In this document: positions 22,040 through 33,327 of the stretch, in pieces
Layout: each line of letters starts with the position of its first letter
Position numbering within the stretch: position 1 is the first letter of the stretch
Source: Lasiosphaeris hirsuta
Taxonomy: Eukaryota; Ascomycota; Sordariomycetes; Sordariales; Lasiosphaeriaceae
Direction of reading: 5' to 3'
NCBI GenBank assembly: GCA_030549175.1
Contig: JAUKUA010000007.1
Location: 1,612,001 to 1,676,000 of the forward strand
Length of the DNA stretch: 64,000 bases
Position numbers and translations under genes: made by a program
The notes under the pieces: model-generated
Told to the model about the DNA's origin: nothing
Databases searched by the model: none
The model's input: the letters and a program-made list of their open reading frames with translations, nothing else

Positions 22040-25000
22040 ATGGGCATCAAAGGGTGAGAAACACTGTCAAAATGACGTTTGCCGCCACGAAACTTACAGT
22101 CTTGTCCATTGCAGTATCTACAAGGAGATTGGGCTGGGCGAGCGTGTCTCACTCTGTAAATTGGCAACCGAGCACCTCGAAGAGACCGAACGGCCCTTCC
22201 GACTGGCCATTGATATTTCGATATGGCAGTTCCAAGTGCAAGCCGCCCGAGGTGTGCCCTTCCGCGCCTCCCCCCGTCGTCCTTGAGTCTTGGACCGTTG
22301 AAGTGGCGCCCAGTAGCTAATGGTTCCTTCCCCAGGTGGCTCGAATCCCGCAATCCGAACCCTCTTCTACCGCCTGGTCCGCCTTCTCGGGCACGCGATC
22401 GAGCCTCTCTTCGTCTTCGACGGCCCTAACAAGCCCGCCTTCAAGCGCAATAAGCGATCCGCCGGCCGTGGTGGTGATGCCGTCGCGACCGCCATGGCCA
22501 AGCGGCTGATCCGCCTATTCGGTTTCGCTATTCACGACGCTCCGGGCGAGGCCGAGGCAGAATGCGCCCTCCTCCAGCAGCAGGGCATCGTTGACGCAGT
22601 GTTGAGCGAGGATGTCGACACAATCATGTTTGGGTGCCGTCGCACGCTGCGCAATTGGACCGCCGAGGGCGCAAAGGGCTCCAAGACACCCACACACGTC
22701 TCAGTTTACGACGCGGCTGCCGTTAAGGCTGGCAGCAGCGGCCTAGACAGGGAGGGCATGGTGCTAGTGGCGCTCATGAGCGGGGGTGACTACCTGCCTG
22801 AGGGCGTCCCAGGGTGCGGCGTGAAAGTTGCCTGTGAGGCGGCGCGCGCCGGATTCGGGCTAGGGTTGTGCCAAATCAAGATGGCCGATAAGGAGGCGAT
22901 GGCCGAGTGGAAGGGGAGACTGTTGCATGAACTGCGCACTAATGAGAGAGGCTTCTTCAGGACGAAGCACAGAGCGTTGGAAATACCAGAGGGTTTTCCA
23001 AACATGGAGATTCTGAGGTACTACACGCACCCAGTTGTGTCGCGACAGCAAACTTTAGAAAGGCTCAAGAGGGAATTTCCTGGGAAGAGGGCTGTGGATG
23101 TTACTGTCCTGCGAGAGTTTGTCCGTGAAACATTTGACTGGACATACAGGATAGGAGCTATCAAGTTTATCAGGGTCTTGGCCCCCAGCTTACTAGTCCA
23201 TCGCCTCTTGGAGAGATCCCAGGCGCCAGAGACAGATCCAGACGATCTCGATCTTCGACTCGAAAATGAGTCAGTTCTTATTAAAGCTATTTCAAGTCGG
23301 AGGGCGCACTTCAGTACAGATTCTACGCCCGAGTTGCGGGTTTCATATGTCCCAGCAGACATTGTGGGACTAGATCTGAGCGCCGAGTTTACAGAGCAGG
23401 TTGAGGTATACGGTCGCAATGGCCTTGCGCTCAATAGCGACGACGAGTTTGATGAAGAAGTCGCAGAGGAATTAGACGACGAGCCATCCAAAACCAGCGG
23501 CGCCAAAAAGAAGTTTGACCCTTCACAGCCAGATTTGGTATGGATCCCAGAGTTCCTTATCAAATCGGGCGTGCCCCTGGTTGTGGGCGACTGGGAAGAA
23601 ATGCAACGAGCCAAAGAGTTGCGGCTAGCCACCAAAACGACCAGGAAACCGCGCGCCAAAAAGACAGACATGCCCGTCGGCGCACTGGACAAATTCGTGA
23701 AAGTTACCAAGAACATCACAGCACCAGCAGCAAAGCTAGCAGTAAAGGCCCCCGCGAAAGCCCCCTCTGCCCAGCCGTTCCTCTCATCCCCTCCGCGCCC
23801 TTCGTTCCCCGTCTTTCCATCCAGTCCACCCGCCGCCCTACCGCCCCTCACTCGTGCCAACGCAGCCGCAGCGCCCAAACCCGCCGCGGTGACGGGCGGA
23901 AGAAGTAAGCAACCCACCAAAAAGATCTCTTCCAAAGCCCTCCCGGCCAAAGACAGGCCAGCAGCCCAGGTCAACCCGTGGACCATTGCTGGCTCACAAG
24001 TCAGTCCTCCCAGGGTTACCAAGACGGCTGCCGCTGCTTTTTCCGCTACACCGAAGAAGCAACTTGCAACGAGCTCTGCCCAGCAGCCAATCTGTATCTC
24101 GTCTAGTCCCCCCGTCCCTGCGCCGATTTCGCCCCTTCGCCAGGCTATGACTGGAGAGGGGATAACAACGCCAAAGGGGAGGGTGAAGAGGGTGTCGAGT
24201 CCGCCGGTTGAGGACCTGTTTTCACCGGAACCGCTCCACTCGCTGGTTTCTGGCGATGTGGTGGATGCCGGCCGGCAAGGAGAGGCTACTTCGCCGGTGC
24301 CGAGGCGGCAGGCACGGACGTTCAAGCGGACTAAGAGTGGGATGGAGGATGATGTTGGGACGAGTACGGGCGGGACGCAGCGGTCTATTAAGGACTATGG
24401 GCATCTTGTGAAGGGGGCCGGGGGCGAGAAGTTAGAAGTCAAGTCGGTAGATGCGACGAGGGAACTGATCGAGCTGTCTTCTGGGGATGAGGGCGGTGAC
24501 GACGGCGATGTGGCAAAGCAGTCGGTTGAAAAGGGAAAGACCGATTTGCCCAGCAGGAAACATACGCCATCGCTCCCAGCCGAAGCGGCCGGCCACGACA
24601 CGGTTTATTTCGACACTGGGAGTGGTGACGACGACGATCTGTTCGGCTTGGCTACGGAATCCCTCCCACTCTCCAAGTCCTTCCAGTCGCTGCTGGAGTC
24701 AAATACCACGCCACCTCCTCAGGGCACTGCTCTTCAAGAGAAAAAGCACTATAACAAGCAGGACAGGAAGTCACTCCCTGATGTCGAACAGCTCAGCCGC
24801 ACAACGGGAACCACCAAGCTGTACATGCCCCGGACTAGCGGCGTCGGTGCCGGCTTCTTCACCGAGGTCGAGGTGACCCGCGAAGAGGCCGACTTCATGA
24901 TGAAAAGCGCTGCTAGCCTTGTCCCAGGCGGGGATGGACTGAGCGCTGGCACAGAGCGGGTTGCTCTCAGGCCGTTGAAAGCAACGGCTACCTTTAGTGC

Positions 25001-25067
25001 GCAGAACAACAGGAAGATTTGGCGACGAAGCGAGATCCCGATGGTTGATTTGACAGAGCAGGACTGA
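22040..25067 (+). CDS. Holliday-junction resolvase of the XPG/Rad2 family (GEN1/Yen1)
   Basis: A structure-selective nuclease that cuts Holliday junctions and flaps. Exons 22040-22053 (14 nt), 22115-22251 and 22336-25067 give about 960 aa. The MGIKGIYKEIG N-terminus is rebuilt only by splicing the tiny first exon, and the initiator glycine directly follows Met as XPG enzymes require. The catalytic acids of XPG-N and XPG-I are present: D38 (AIDIS), D79 (FVFDG), E122/E124 (PGEAEAE), D143/D145 (SEDVDT) and D202 (SGGDYLP). A helix-hairpin-helix GVPGCGVKVA segment follows, and the middle (about 360-470) is where GEN1 orthologues carry a chromodomain. The C-terminal half is disordered with many SP sites, consistent with cell-cycle phosphoregulation as in yeast Yen1. 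The length and absence of a PCNA-type FEN1 tail argue against FEN1 or RAD2. Confidence 0.9.
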
Positions 25068-25471
25068 ATAGTCAATGGTTGCATAGCACTATTTTCTGGG
25101 GTTATGGGTATGGAAATAGGCATAAAAGCAAGACGCATAGGATGATTGAACGAGTTAGATGAATGAATTGCATTGCATTATTGGTTTTACTACGGCTGGG
25201 TTGACGGCATCTTCGTAGACTACAGCCCAACTTACAAATGCTCTTCAAGCTCTCACACATTCAATAACGCGATGTCATTGGTATCGATTCCGCAGCGTAC
25301 TGTACATATTCATGCGTAGTCAATCACCCGGGTAGCCCAGTCAACCGTAGCCCATGGAAACCTACAGGTAACAAACTACCCGTCTTTCCCCATCAACGCC
25401 ATCCCTAACCGCCCCATCAACGCCCTTCCACGCCGAGAAACAGAACTCACAGTCATCTACCATTAGCTTGC
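25068..25471. other. 3'-3' intergenic between GEN1 and SNF12
   Basis: A 400-bp convergent spacer without recognisable genes. Confidence 0.5.
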
Positions 25472-27603
25472 TCAGCGATGCGCCGGTTGCTTCGAGAGCA
25501 GCACATTGACGCTCTCCCTCGCGTTCGGCGTGTTCCAGACACTATCCCGGCCACCCTTACGCCACTCGTCGCCCGTGGTGTTCTCGTTGCCGCCACGGGT
25601 CGCCTCGCCCATAATGACCTCGAGGTCGCGCTTCTGCGAGCTGAGCCAGCTGCGCACAAAATTGACAGGGTCGTCGCACATGGACATAAGGAAAGTGTGC
25701 TTGGCCTTGTGAGTCGCAACTGCCTGGATCATGACGCCCAGGTCCTTATCCAGATCGGCCACCTTCTTGAGCATCTGGGCGTACTGAGTGTTGTAGATAA
25801 ACGGAGCCAGTTTGCCGCGGAGCGGGTCGTCGACGGCGACACGGATGTCGTAGATGGTGGGTTTGGGGTCCTTGTGGAACTCCTCGTCAACGCGTATCGT
25901 ATACGCCAGCTTGACAGGTGGGAGCACTCTAAGGTGTGCAGTGATATATTCATTGATCATGGGGATAGAGCCAGCATCTCGCCCGACAACCTGAGTGCAT
26001 TAGCATCCCAACTGCTTGAGTAGACAGGAAGACCCAAAAAAAAAAAAAAAAAAAAAAAACTTACCTTCTTGAGGAGCTCGTCGCATCTAAAGTTCCTCTT
26101 TTCCTCATCCTCCTGGAGGTTCATAAGCTTTATATACTCCCACACGCCCATAACCGCTTCCTGGCGCGTAGCCTCGTGAACATCGATGATATCGGAAAGT
26201 TCTGGGCCGAGTGCGAACCGCTCGGGGTCTTCGTGCCGGTACAGGTTAATGGTAATATTTGTGTTCTCATCGCCGTTCCGCTTGAATGTGAGCTCGTCAA
26301 AGTCAGCCATCGCTGGCAAGTTAGACCCGGCTGGCGTTCTATCAGGCTTCTTCCACTCAATACTCGCATCATTGGCCGAACGCGCCGACTTAGGGCGGTC
26401 GAAGTCAACTGTCAGAGCCTTGAAGAAATGCGAGAACCGGTAACGCTGGCCTGGTCTGGCCGAGATGGGCTTCGTCTTGGCCTTAGCAGGATTGTCGGTG
26501 TCCATCTTATCGCCGCCTTCCAGCTCATTGCCTAGCTTGGCCTCATCGTCGTCCTTGTCAGCGTCGTCTTCGTCTTCGAGCAGGCGGCCCTCGATCTTGA
26601 CCTGGTAGGACGACTCGAGATTTGCCGAGAAGTTGAAGCTGTCGACGTTCAATCCGTTCGTCTGCCAGAATTGATCCTCAACCGTGTTGGTGATCCAAAT
26701 TCGCAGTGTCTTGTATCGCTGGGGCTTGCGCGTATTAGTCTATCAAAAGTTCCAAGTGGCGTAGAGGCGAAAAATAACAGTGTCGAAAGCCTACCTTTGC
26801 GTTGCGGCTGACCGTGTCCACGATGTCCAGCCTCTTGCGTGTCATGGTAGCGTCAAGACGGCGCTCGAGGTCCCGGAGCTTCTTGTAGGCGACGGCGGAG
26901 ACGCCTTCGTCTGTCATGGTCTCCTCAATGCCATCGGGGAGGGTCTTGTCGGTGGGCTTGGCGCTGCGCAGCTTCGCATTGTGAAGGGCGGCCTTTTGCT
27001 GCTCCTGCTGCTGGTTGATTTGCGCCTGTGTCATTGGCACTGAGTGATGGGGTCCCGCTGACATCATGGGGCCTGTGAAGGAGAGTGGGTTGCAGAGTTA
27101 GAAGCCAGCTCGGTGATATATCTTGTGTCTTGAGCAACTGGGACAGGCTGTGGGATGAATTCCAATGTGGACTCGTTTTCTGGGCGGCCTCTGCGATTCG
27201 GCTTCGCACGCGATGGGCCTGTCTGTGGTCTGGACTTTGCGCAAAGCAACAACGACGTGCCTCGAGGTGTGTTGGCTGCTGCTCCACACACAAATCTCCT
27301 GAAAAGCGGAGTGCGCCTCGTGCGCCGGAGTCAGACTGTCGGGGACTCCTGGGCACAAGACAATCGCACCGGACACAGACACGGACACCAAGACTGACGC
27401 AGGCACCACACGGACAAGCAGGGGATGACGTTGACGCAGGCGCAGAAGGGACGGACAGACAGAATACAAAATTCAAAATGTGGAAACAGAGATCTAGGAA
27501 ATGGCGACTCACCAATACCACCGCGACGTTGTGGGACATGCTGTCCCCCAGCCCTCGGGGTCGCCCCATGTGGTGGTGCATGTCCACGGTAATGCGGCTG
27601 CAT
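25472..27603 (-). CDS. SWI/SNF chromatin remodeller subunit, SWIB domain (SNF12/SMARCD/Ssr3)
   Basis: An accessory subunit of SWI/SNF-type complexes (the SMARCD/BAF60, Swp73 and Rsc6 family). Four exons on -: 27603-27513, 27072-26795, 26718-26065 and 25990-25472, about 513 aa. The N-terminus is Gly/His/Pro-rich. Next come a Gln-rich helix (QINQQQEQQKAALHN), a coiled coil with DLERRLDATMTRKRLDI, the RYKTLRIWITNTVEDQFW block and an acidic insert (DEDDADKDDDEAK). A SWIB/MDM2-like fold spans the last two exons around MGVWEYIKLMNLQEDEEKR and the following RDAGSIPMINEYITAHL. A 24-T run lies in the third intron directly behind the donor. Which of the yeast paralogues (Snf12 or Rsc6) it matches best cannot be decided by eye. 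Confidence 0.88.
26036..26059. repeat. 24-nt A/T homopolymer in SNF12 intron 3
   Basis: On the coding strand it is a run of T that starts within the GTAAGT donor of the intron. It is the longest homopolymer I see in the window. Confidence 0.97.
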
Positions 27604-28254
27604 TGTTATCGCTTGTCGTCGCTCGAAGCCAGTCCTGACCGCTCTACCGTCTTACAGGGCAATCAGATGCAATCAGAGTTAAAATTTAACAGCGGGCGGG
27701 GATGATGTGGGTTGCCAGTGTCGGCGTCTCTGGTCTGGTAAGCGCGTCGATCGCGTCGTGGTTCTCTCGGACTGGTGTTGTCTTGGGTGTGAAATTCACT
27801 GGCCCCTGCCACTCTTAAGCCACTCACATCAGCCCCACACCCTTCTTTGGCGACCGTTGTAGCAGCTCCCCACAGAATATTGACACATCAGACAGGAAAC
27901 TGCAATTTCTAGTGCAAAGATCCCACGTCAATGTCACTGTTGGAGCGCAAAACTAGCCGGGTTGCTAGATACTCGAATTTAGTTTCGGCAGCCAGCTCCC
28001 TGGCCCTCGACTGGCGGCTCTTGTACCGTCATGATTCACTGTGCAACTCTGTTTCGATTGCAGAACTCTCTTTTCTGTAGCGAATTGCGAACCGCAGCTC
28101 GGGTCATGTGACCAGCGAGCAATGCCCAGTAACAAACACACCGCAACTCGGATCCCATTCGCGGCATGTCATTACAGTAGCGTCCTAGATGTCACAGACA
28201 ACATATCTTTGGCAAGAGAAGCAAAAGAGCAACCATCAGCGGATGGTAAAAATA
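27604..28254. other. Intergenic, SNF12 upstream
   Basis: A 650-bp spacer between SNF12 and the tRNA-Gly gene. It has many short frames and no credible product. Confidence 0.45.
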
Positions 28255-28337
28255 TGCGTCAGCCGCGAATCGAACGCGGGGCCCATCGAATTTACATTGC
28301 GTGGCAACGATGGATTTTACCACTAAACCACTGACGC
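28255..28337 (-). tRNA. tRNA-Gly(GCC) with 12-nt intron
   Basis: On - the sequence folds into a full cloverleaf. The 7-bp acceptor is GCGTCAG with CTGACGC and discriminator A. The D arm is GTTT with AAAT, the anticodon stem CATCG with CGATG around TTGCCA, and the T arm CCGCG-TTCGATT-CGCGG. The anticodon GCC is at 28305-28303. Twelve extra bases (about 28301-28290) sit one nucleotide 3' of the anticodon, the canonical place for a nuclear tRNA intron. The A box (TGGTTTAGTGG) and B box (GTTCGATTC) are intact. Confidence 0.93.
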
Positions 28338-28600
28338 TACTACCAATTTGGTGGATTATGGTCTTGGAAACTATCCCCATGGGCGAAGTGGGCCGAGATG
28401 ACACATCTCTGGTAGTCAGAGGTGGGATGTGGACCGTGCATTCCGGGTTGCTGCGGTAGACAACCATAGGTCAAGAAATACCTACTGATTCTCTCAAACA
28501 ATCTCGATGGACTGCTTAACTTCAACACCCGAGCTCTTTGTAGGAAGATGACTCGCAGATCGACCCACACAATTCAGTTGGGGCAAAAAGAAAGATTCAT

Positions 28601-28686
28601 TGGGATTAGCAGGAATCGAACCTGCGTCGTCTCAGAGTACATGATGCCACCACAATGAGATATACTGACCACTATACTATAATCCC
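28601..28686 (-). tRNA. tRNA-His(GTG) with 14-nt intron
   Basis: On - it forms a cloverleaf with acceptor GGGATTA and TAATCCC, discriminator A, anticodon stem TCTCA with TGAGA and T arm GCAGG-TTCGATT-CCTGC. The anticodon GTG is at 28653-28651. A 14-nt intron follows position 37. The 5' G(-1) of tRNA-His is added after transcription in eukaryotes, so the encoded A discriminator is normal. It lies 263 bp from the tRNA-Gly gene, same strand. Confidence 0.92.
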
Positions 28687-29525
28687 CCAATGTATGTTGG
28701 AAATACATCCCTAAACTAGGTACATGGCCTTGATGAGCTCCGAGTCAAAACCCCAACCCAGACAGTGATGCAAGAGGAAACAGTGGGTCACAATGATATC
28801 ACGTGTAAAGCTAGGTACCTATGTACAATGCCCCCGATCTTGGCACACATGTCTGCCCCCTAAACAAACCCCGAGCTAGGTGGTAAGGGTGACCCCATCG
28901 CCAAACAAAAACAGGACCCGGGGCCTTCAAGTTCATAAGGTACCTCATAGATTGCTGGTCACAGCTTCCATTACCCGCCTCTTGATACTAACAATTTCCC
29001 CAGCTACTCCGAGTTTCTTCCCTCGGTTTCGCACTATTCAACTCTAAATTTGGCATATCTCCAATTCCATTTCGTTGGAATTTACTCACTATTCGCCGCT
29101 CTTCCAGGGGAACATTTGATTTTAATTGAGTCCAGAAAGTACAACTTATCGGCTGTTTCAAAGGTCGATGATGAACAGGGGCCAGCTCACTGACCAAATG
29201 AGTAGAGATATAAAAATCATGTTTCAGGAGTTCATAATGTGGTCTATCACGAACGTCACTAGGGTTAGGGGCAGACGGTAGGAGTTGGGATTTTACAAAG
29301 TGAAGTTCTGCGGTCTGATTCAACTAATCAAGTGGGTAGTTAAGGTACTGTCATCCCCCAGAATTTGATTGATATGAGCCGAGCGGGCCGGGCATTACCT
29401 CCTAAGTCTTTCGCAGTAACATGTATCTACGCACGGCTTCTTTAAGTTGGACGTCCACCCTAACTCCCATCCCTGGTCTCCATGTCGGCCTCTAATATGT
29501 CTCATGCTACCACCATTCCCGCTAC
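28687..29525. other. Gene-poor stretch with a telobox-like repeat
   Basis: No credible gene. It contains a TAGGGTTAGGG motif at 29260-29270. A 111-codon open frame on - (28988-29323) lacks any recognisable feature and is not called. Confidence 0.5.
29260..29270 (+). repeat. Telobox-like interstitial telomeric motif
   Basis: TAGGGTTAGGG is almost two copies of the TTAGGG telomeric repeat used by filamentous ascomycetes. It is about 440 bp upstream (on the genomic map 5') of the small Cys-rich frame at 29526-29699. Confidence 0.6.
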
Positions 29526-29699
29526 CTATTTAGCCACGGGCTTCGCTCTGCAATCTGCGCATTTATCACTGCAGTAATCATAACCACCCGTCTTCATCCT
29601 ATGGCAAGTTTGGCTAAGTGTATTGAAATGCTCGCATCGAGCTGAAATCTTGGACGAATCATGGCCGCAGATAAACCGGATGTTGACCAAATTGCACAT
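29526..29699 (-). CDS. Small Cys/His-rich protein, MC..CGH family (member 1)
   Basis: A 57-aa frame starting at the Met followed directly by Cys. An in-frame Met seven codons upstream (29720) is possible, but the MC start matches the second family member at 30572. Layout: MC, eight residues, CGH, eight or so residues, RCEHF, then CH and a terminal YC-x3-C-x2-C cluster. Nine Cys/His-type ligands in 57 residues suggest one or two zinc sites. There is no signal peptide or membrane segment. I do not recognise a named domain. The shared plan with 30572-30775 supports it being a real gene although it is short. Confidence 0.5.
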   Translation of the reverse strand: MCNLVNIRFICGHDSSKISARCEHFNTLSQTCHRMKTGGYDYCSDKCADCRAKPVAK

Positions 29700-30571
29700 G
29701 ATGGCTGGTCCAAGTGACAATGCTGCAGCCTAAGTCAACACTTTCCTTTGGTCTAGTCCTGCTAGTGTTGTTCAAGCAGCGTGATTCACACCTTTGGTTG
29801 TTCGTCTCCAAGGTAAGGTGTGGGGGAACGCTTGAGAGATCTCAATTTATGACCGCTTTCGGGTGCTTTCTAGATAGAAATGCTAAACTAGACAGCGCAA
29901 CTGGTTTTATAATATGACCTACATATATAGTTCTGGGTACTACTATGAATCACTTACTTCTGTGAGTATCTGTTCATTCACACCGAGAAACAACAATGAG
30001 ATTGTAGAAATAACAAAGAAATTGTGTGTTTTCTTTCTCTGAACCCAGATCATGGGAACCCCATAGGAAACTACCATGACTTCCTGCCAGTGTCACAGGT
30101 TATGGTGTGTTACCATTCGTATGTCAGGTGTAACCGCGGACACCTCAGACTCGATTAAGAACCCGCAACAATAGACATAATCTTACACAAAGGATATTGA
30201 ATCATCCCAACAACGGGCCATGAATCCTCAGGTCCAGGTAAACTTGGTTTCACAAATATTGTTGGTGACAGGCAACAGGTCACTTGGTCTGACAGTTGCT
30301 AGAATGAAGGCAGTGGCAAGGAACCGTCTGGGTAAGTCATGACATCCATTGACCACGCAAACATTACCCCCGGGAGCATCCTCTGCGACTTTAAAACAGG
30401 ATCCACGACCTAGGGAATCACAGCTCTTCCCTATTCCGCAAGCATACGGACAGAGAAATCCACACACAGCTGACCCTATCAACGCAAACACTTGATCACA
30501 GCCGAACCAACATAGCGCAAACAAGACTCTAGCAACGAGAGTATCTACTTACCGCAGTCTGAAACGCCACG
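29700..30571. other. Intergenic, AT-rich
   Basis: About 870 bp between two divergently arranged small Cys/His-rich genes. AT-rich, without recognisable genes or RNAs; the last 150 bp is A-rich leader-like sequence before the ATG at 30572. Confidence 0.45.
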
Positions 30572-30775
30572 ATGTGCAAAAGCAGCAAAGTCACTTACAA
30601 GAAGTGCGGACACTCGGCGTACATGTACATTCTCACTGCCCGATGCGACGAATATCAAAATGAGAGGGACTACTGCCCCAAGAAGTATAGTGGCGATAAT
30701 GAAGACCGCGATGACATTTGTCCAACTTGTCAAGATGACGAAAGACGAGAGAAGGCAAAGAAGAACAAAAAGTAA
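30572..30775 (+). CDS. Small Cys/His-rich protein, MC..CGH family (member 2)
   Basis: A 67-aa single-exon frame. It begins MC, then nine residues to CGH, nine residues to RC, then a DYC and a terminal C-x2-C (CPTC), followed by a Lys/Arg/Glu-rich tail. Spacing and order of Cys/His match the 29526-29699 protein, though the sequences are otherwise diverged, which suggests an old duplication or a small zinc-binding family. No secretion signal or membrane helix is visible. Function unknown. The unusual ATG context and small size leave some doubt. Confidence 0.5.
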   Translation: MCKSSKVTYKKCGHSAYMYILTARCDEYQNERDYCPKKYSGDNEDRDDICPTCQDDERREKAKKNKK

Positions 30776-31536
30776 GACCGGCATGATCCCAAGGACATAC
30801 GAAAAGTATCGACCAGGCATCGATGGGGCCAAGACGGAGACCGGAACCTGTGCAGAATGAAAAGAGGAGCGGTGTCAATTGGCTTCGGAGTAATGGCGGC
30901 CCAGACACTCATGGCTTGTTGGGGTTTGTCTGTCATGATGGCTGGGATTGTGGCACACGGAGGGGGATAGTGGGGGAGGTAAACAAAAGCGATTGCAGTT
31001 GCGGGTGACCCTTTGGGAACCTTGAGCCTTGAGTAATGATAGCCAGAAAACTACTATGGGAGTTTATGGCCGATTTACTAGTTCCTATTAAAATCTGACA
31101 CGGTGGATGATAGTGATTGAAAAGATATAGGCATGCCAAGATGTAACAGGAGTAACAACTACATGGCAACACCCCGTGCACCACTAGCAGGGGTTCGCTG
31201 ATCATCACCGACCCAACTTCTAGTTTAGTTACTAATCTAGTGATCACTGGATTATCTGTAGGTAAGTAGAAGGGAGCCGAGAATTTGCAGTGCCTGTAGC
31301 TGTCTGTGTTAGCTTGGTTATCGACGAGAGATTAAATAGGGGCAGCACGATAAGTCTTGTCTCATTTTTAACCCTAACCCTGAGGTGCGGGTGGCGAGGA
31401 AGAACATGACAAGGATCCGGGTCAGTCAGTCAGTCAGGCTTGGCGTTGAGGCCGGCGAAACTGCAACTGGAACTGCGACGTGTTGTGCTCCCCGAAAGCT
31501 CGCCTGCTCAATGCTGGCGCAAGATGCCATAACAGA
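30776..31536. other. Intergenic, acid phosphatase upstream region
   Basis: About 760 bp. It carries a telomeric-type motif at 31369-31381 and a short (GTCA)n run at about 31421-31437 just before the phosphatase leader. No gene is seen. Confidence 0.5.
31369..31381 (+). repeat. Telobox-like interstitial telomeric motif (inverted relative to 29260)
   Basis: Two copies of TAACCC plus one base, on the opposite strand to the 29260 motif. It lies about 156 bp before the phosphatase ATG. Confidence 0.65.
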
Positions 31537-32831
31537 ATGAAGCGACTGTATCTGATCGCCCTAGGGCTAGCGACATGGCTTGAGATCGCCGGCGCTGCCA
31601 AAGTCGTGCCGGGGCGCGGATTCGACAGGTTGATCACGATATGGTTGGAAAACCAGGTACATCCCCGCTGCCTTCACCTTCAACCCCCTGCCGAGACATG
31701 CCCTTCTAACCATTAGACCCTCCTCTAGGACTACGCCAAGGCTGCGATTGACGACAATATTGTCGACCTGAAGAGGCGGGGCATTCTGCTCGACAAGTAC
31801 TACGCACACACACACCCGAGTCAGCCCAATTATCTGGCCGCCATCGCGGGCGATTACTTCGGCCTCAATCACGACGAGTTTGTGCGCCTGCCCGAGAATG
31901 TCTACACAGTGGCCGACTTGTTGGAGTCTAAGGACATATCATGGGCCGGATACTTTGAGGACCTGCCCGGTCCTGGCTTTATGGGAAATTACAGCGACGG
32001 GCCCACGGGGAAAGACACGTGGGATTACGTTCGAAAACACAAGTGGGACTCAGCTTTTCGTCTACGACCGAGACGTATGTGCGGCTCTGCTAACAATCTC
32101 CTCCTAGCCCATTCGTTACGTACGATAGCATAACAAATGACGGCATGCGGCTCCTGAGTGTGCTGTCGTTTGACGACTTTCAACTGGCCTTCAAGGCGGG
32201 GCGGGTGCCCCAGTTTGTCTTCATGTCGCCGAACATGATGAATGACGGCCACAACACGACGCTGAAGACAGCGACGGACTGGTCCCACCAGTTCCTCTTG
32301 CCCCTCCTGGCAGAAAATGCCTTTGACGAGCGTACTCTAATCATGCTCACCTTTGATGAGTCCGAGACCTACAGTGAACCCAACCATATTGTGACATTAC
32401 TGTTGGGGAGCGCTATTCCCCCTGCGCTGAAGGGCACGCAGGACAACTCCTTTTACACGCACTATAGCATGCTATCATCAATCGAGTATAACTGGGACCT
32501 GCCCCATCTGGGTAGGTATGACGTCGGGGCGAATATCTTTCAGTTTCTGGCAGAAATTGGGGGCTACAAGAAGAACAAGGACCCGGAGAACATGGCCGCG
32601 GTAAACAGCTCGGTATCATACCCCGGCTTTCTGCACAACGAAACATCGCTGCCGATCCCACGGCCAAACTCGAAGCTTGTGGGTGCCAGTGGGCTCGGGA
32701 TCTTGGATGCCATCAGAGTCGCATGGCCACCTGCGCGGGATGAGCAGACTCCGTACGACGGCAGCGGGAACGTGTGCGACGGAGGAAGGAACCAGCCCGT
32801 GTATAACACCCCAAAGGCAAATTCGCCCTGA
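31537..32831 (+). CDS. Secreted acid phosphatase, phosphoesterase family
   Basis: A phosphoesterase-family (PF04185-type) acid phosphatase. Exons 31537-31656, 31729-32042 and 32108-32831 give about 385 aa. The N-terminus MKRLYLIALGLATWLEIAGA is a signal peptide. The catalytic region has IWLENQDYAKA (metal or substrate-binding ENxx), the HTHPSQPNYLAAIAG block (the Ser/Asn-containing core of the family), PQFVFMSPNMMNDGHN and LIMLTFDES (metal-binding). Several N-glycosylation sequons (NYS, NTT, NSS, NET) fit secretion. The second intron uses a GTGGGA donor; other joins break the conserved RKHN-PFVTYDSIT segment. A C-terminal NSP ending is uninformative. Expression is plausibly tied to phosphate supply, but no motif is claimed. 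Confidence 0.85.
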
Positions 32832-33327
32832 TTGGCATTGAAATGGGCTTGGAATTATTTACATTGTTCGGAATCCTGTTGAACCTATTTCCCATATCTC
32901 ACCCCGCCAAGTGATGCCACCTTGTTCTGCCTTATTGTTTGCGCTCCATGCGCTCCATGCTCCTGCTGTGGCACCCGGGCATATGCCTTTGCGAGCTAAG
33001 TGCCTTCCATGACAGCGGGCGATGGCAGGTGGGAAGTTGCGGATCATGCATGAAAGCGCGCCAACCTAGATAGGCAGACGCTCCTTCTTCTCCTCGCCCT
33101 GTGGCTCTAGCCTTGAGGTCGAGCGTGGTGCTAGAAACTCCCTGTTTTCTGCCCTGTGCTCCTTGGCAATTACCACCCGAATCCTCGACATTTTCACTGG
33201 CATTGGCATTGACATTTCATGACACCGTCCAGGCCGGGGACGTTGACGCCTATTTCTTGGAAAAGAACGAGTTTGCTCCGACTAGTGTTACCCTGGCCAG
33301 GTGTGATGCCCTCTGGAGAGCTACATC
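32832..33327. other. Intergenic
   Basis: About 500 bp between the phosphatase and the Ser-rich gene. CT-rich leader-like sequence precedes 33328. An in-frame start for a different frame at 33101 is not supported. Confidence 0.45.

Noticed and set aside
28988..29323. 111-codon open frame on -
   Set aside because: No conserved motif, no splice partner and AT-rich composition; probably chance.
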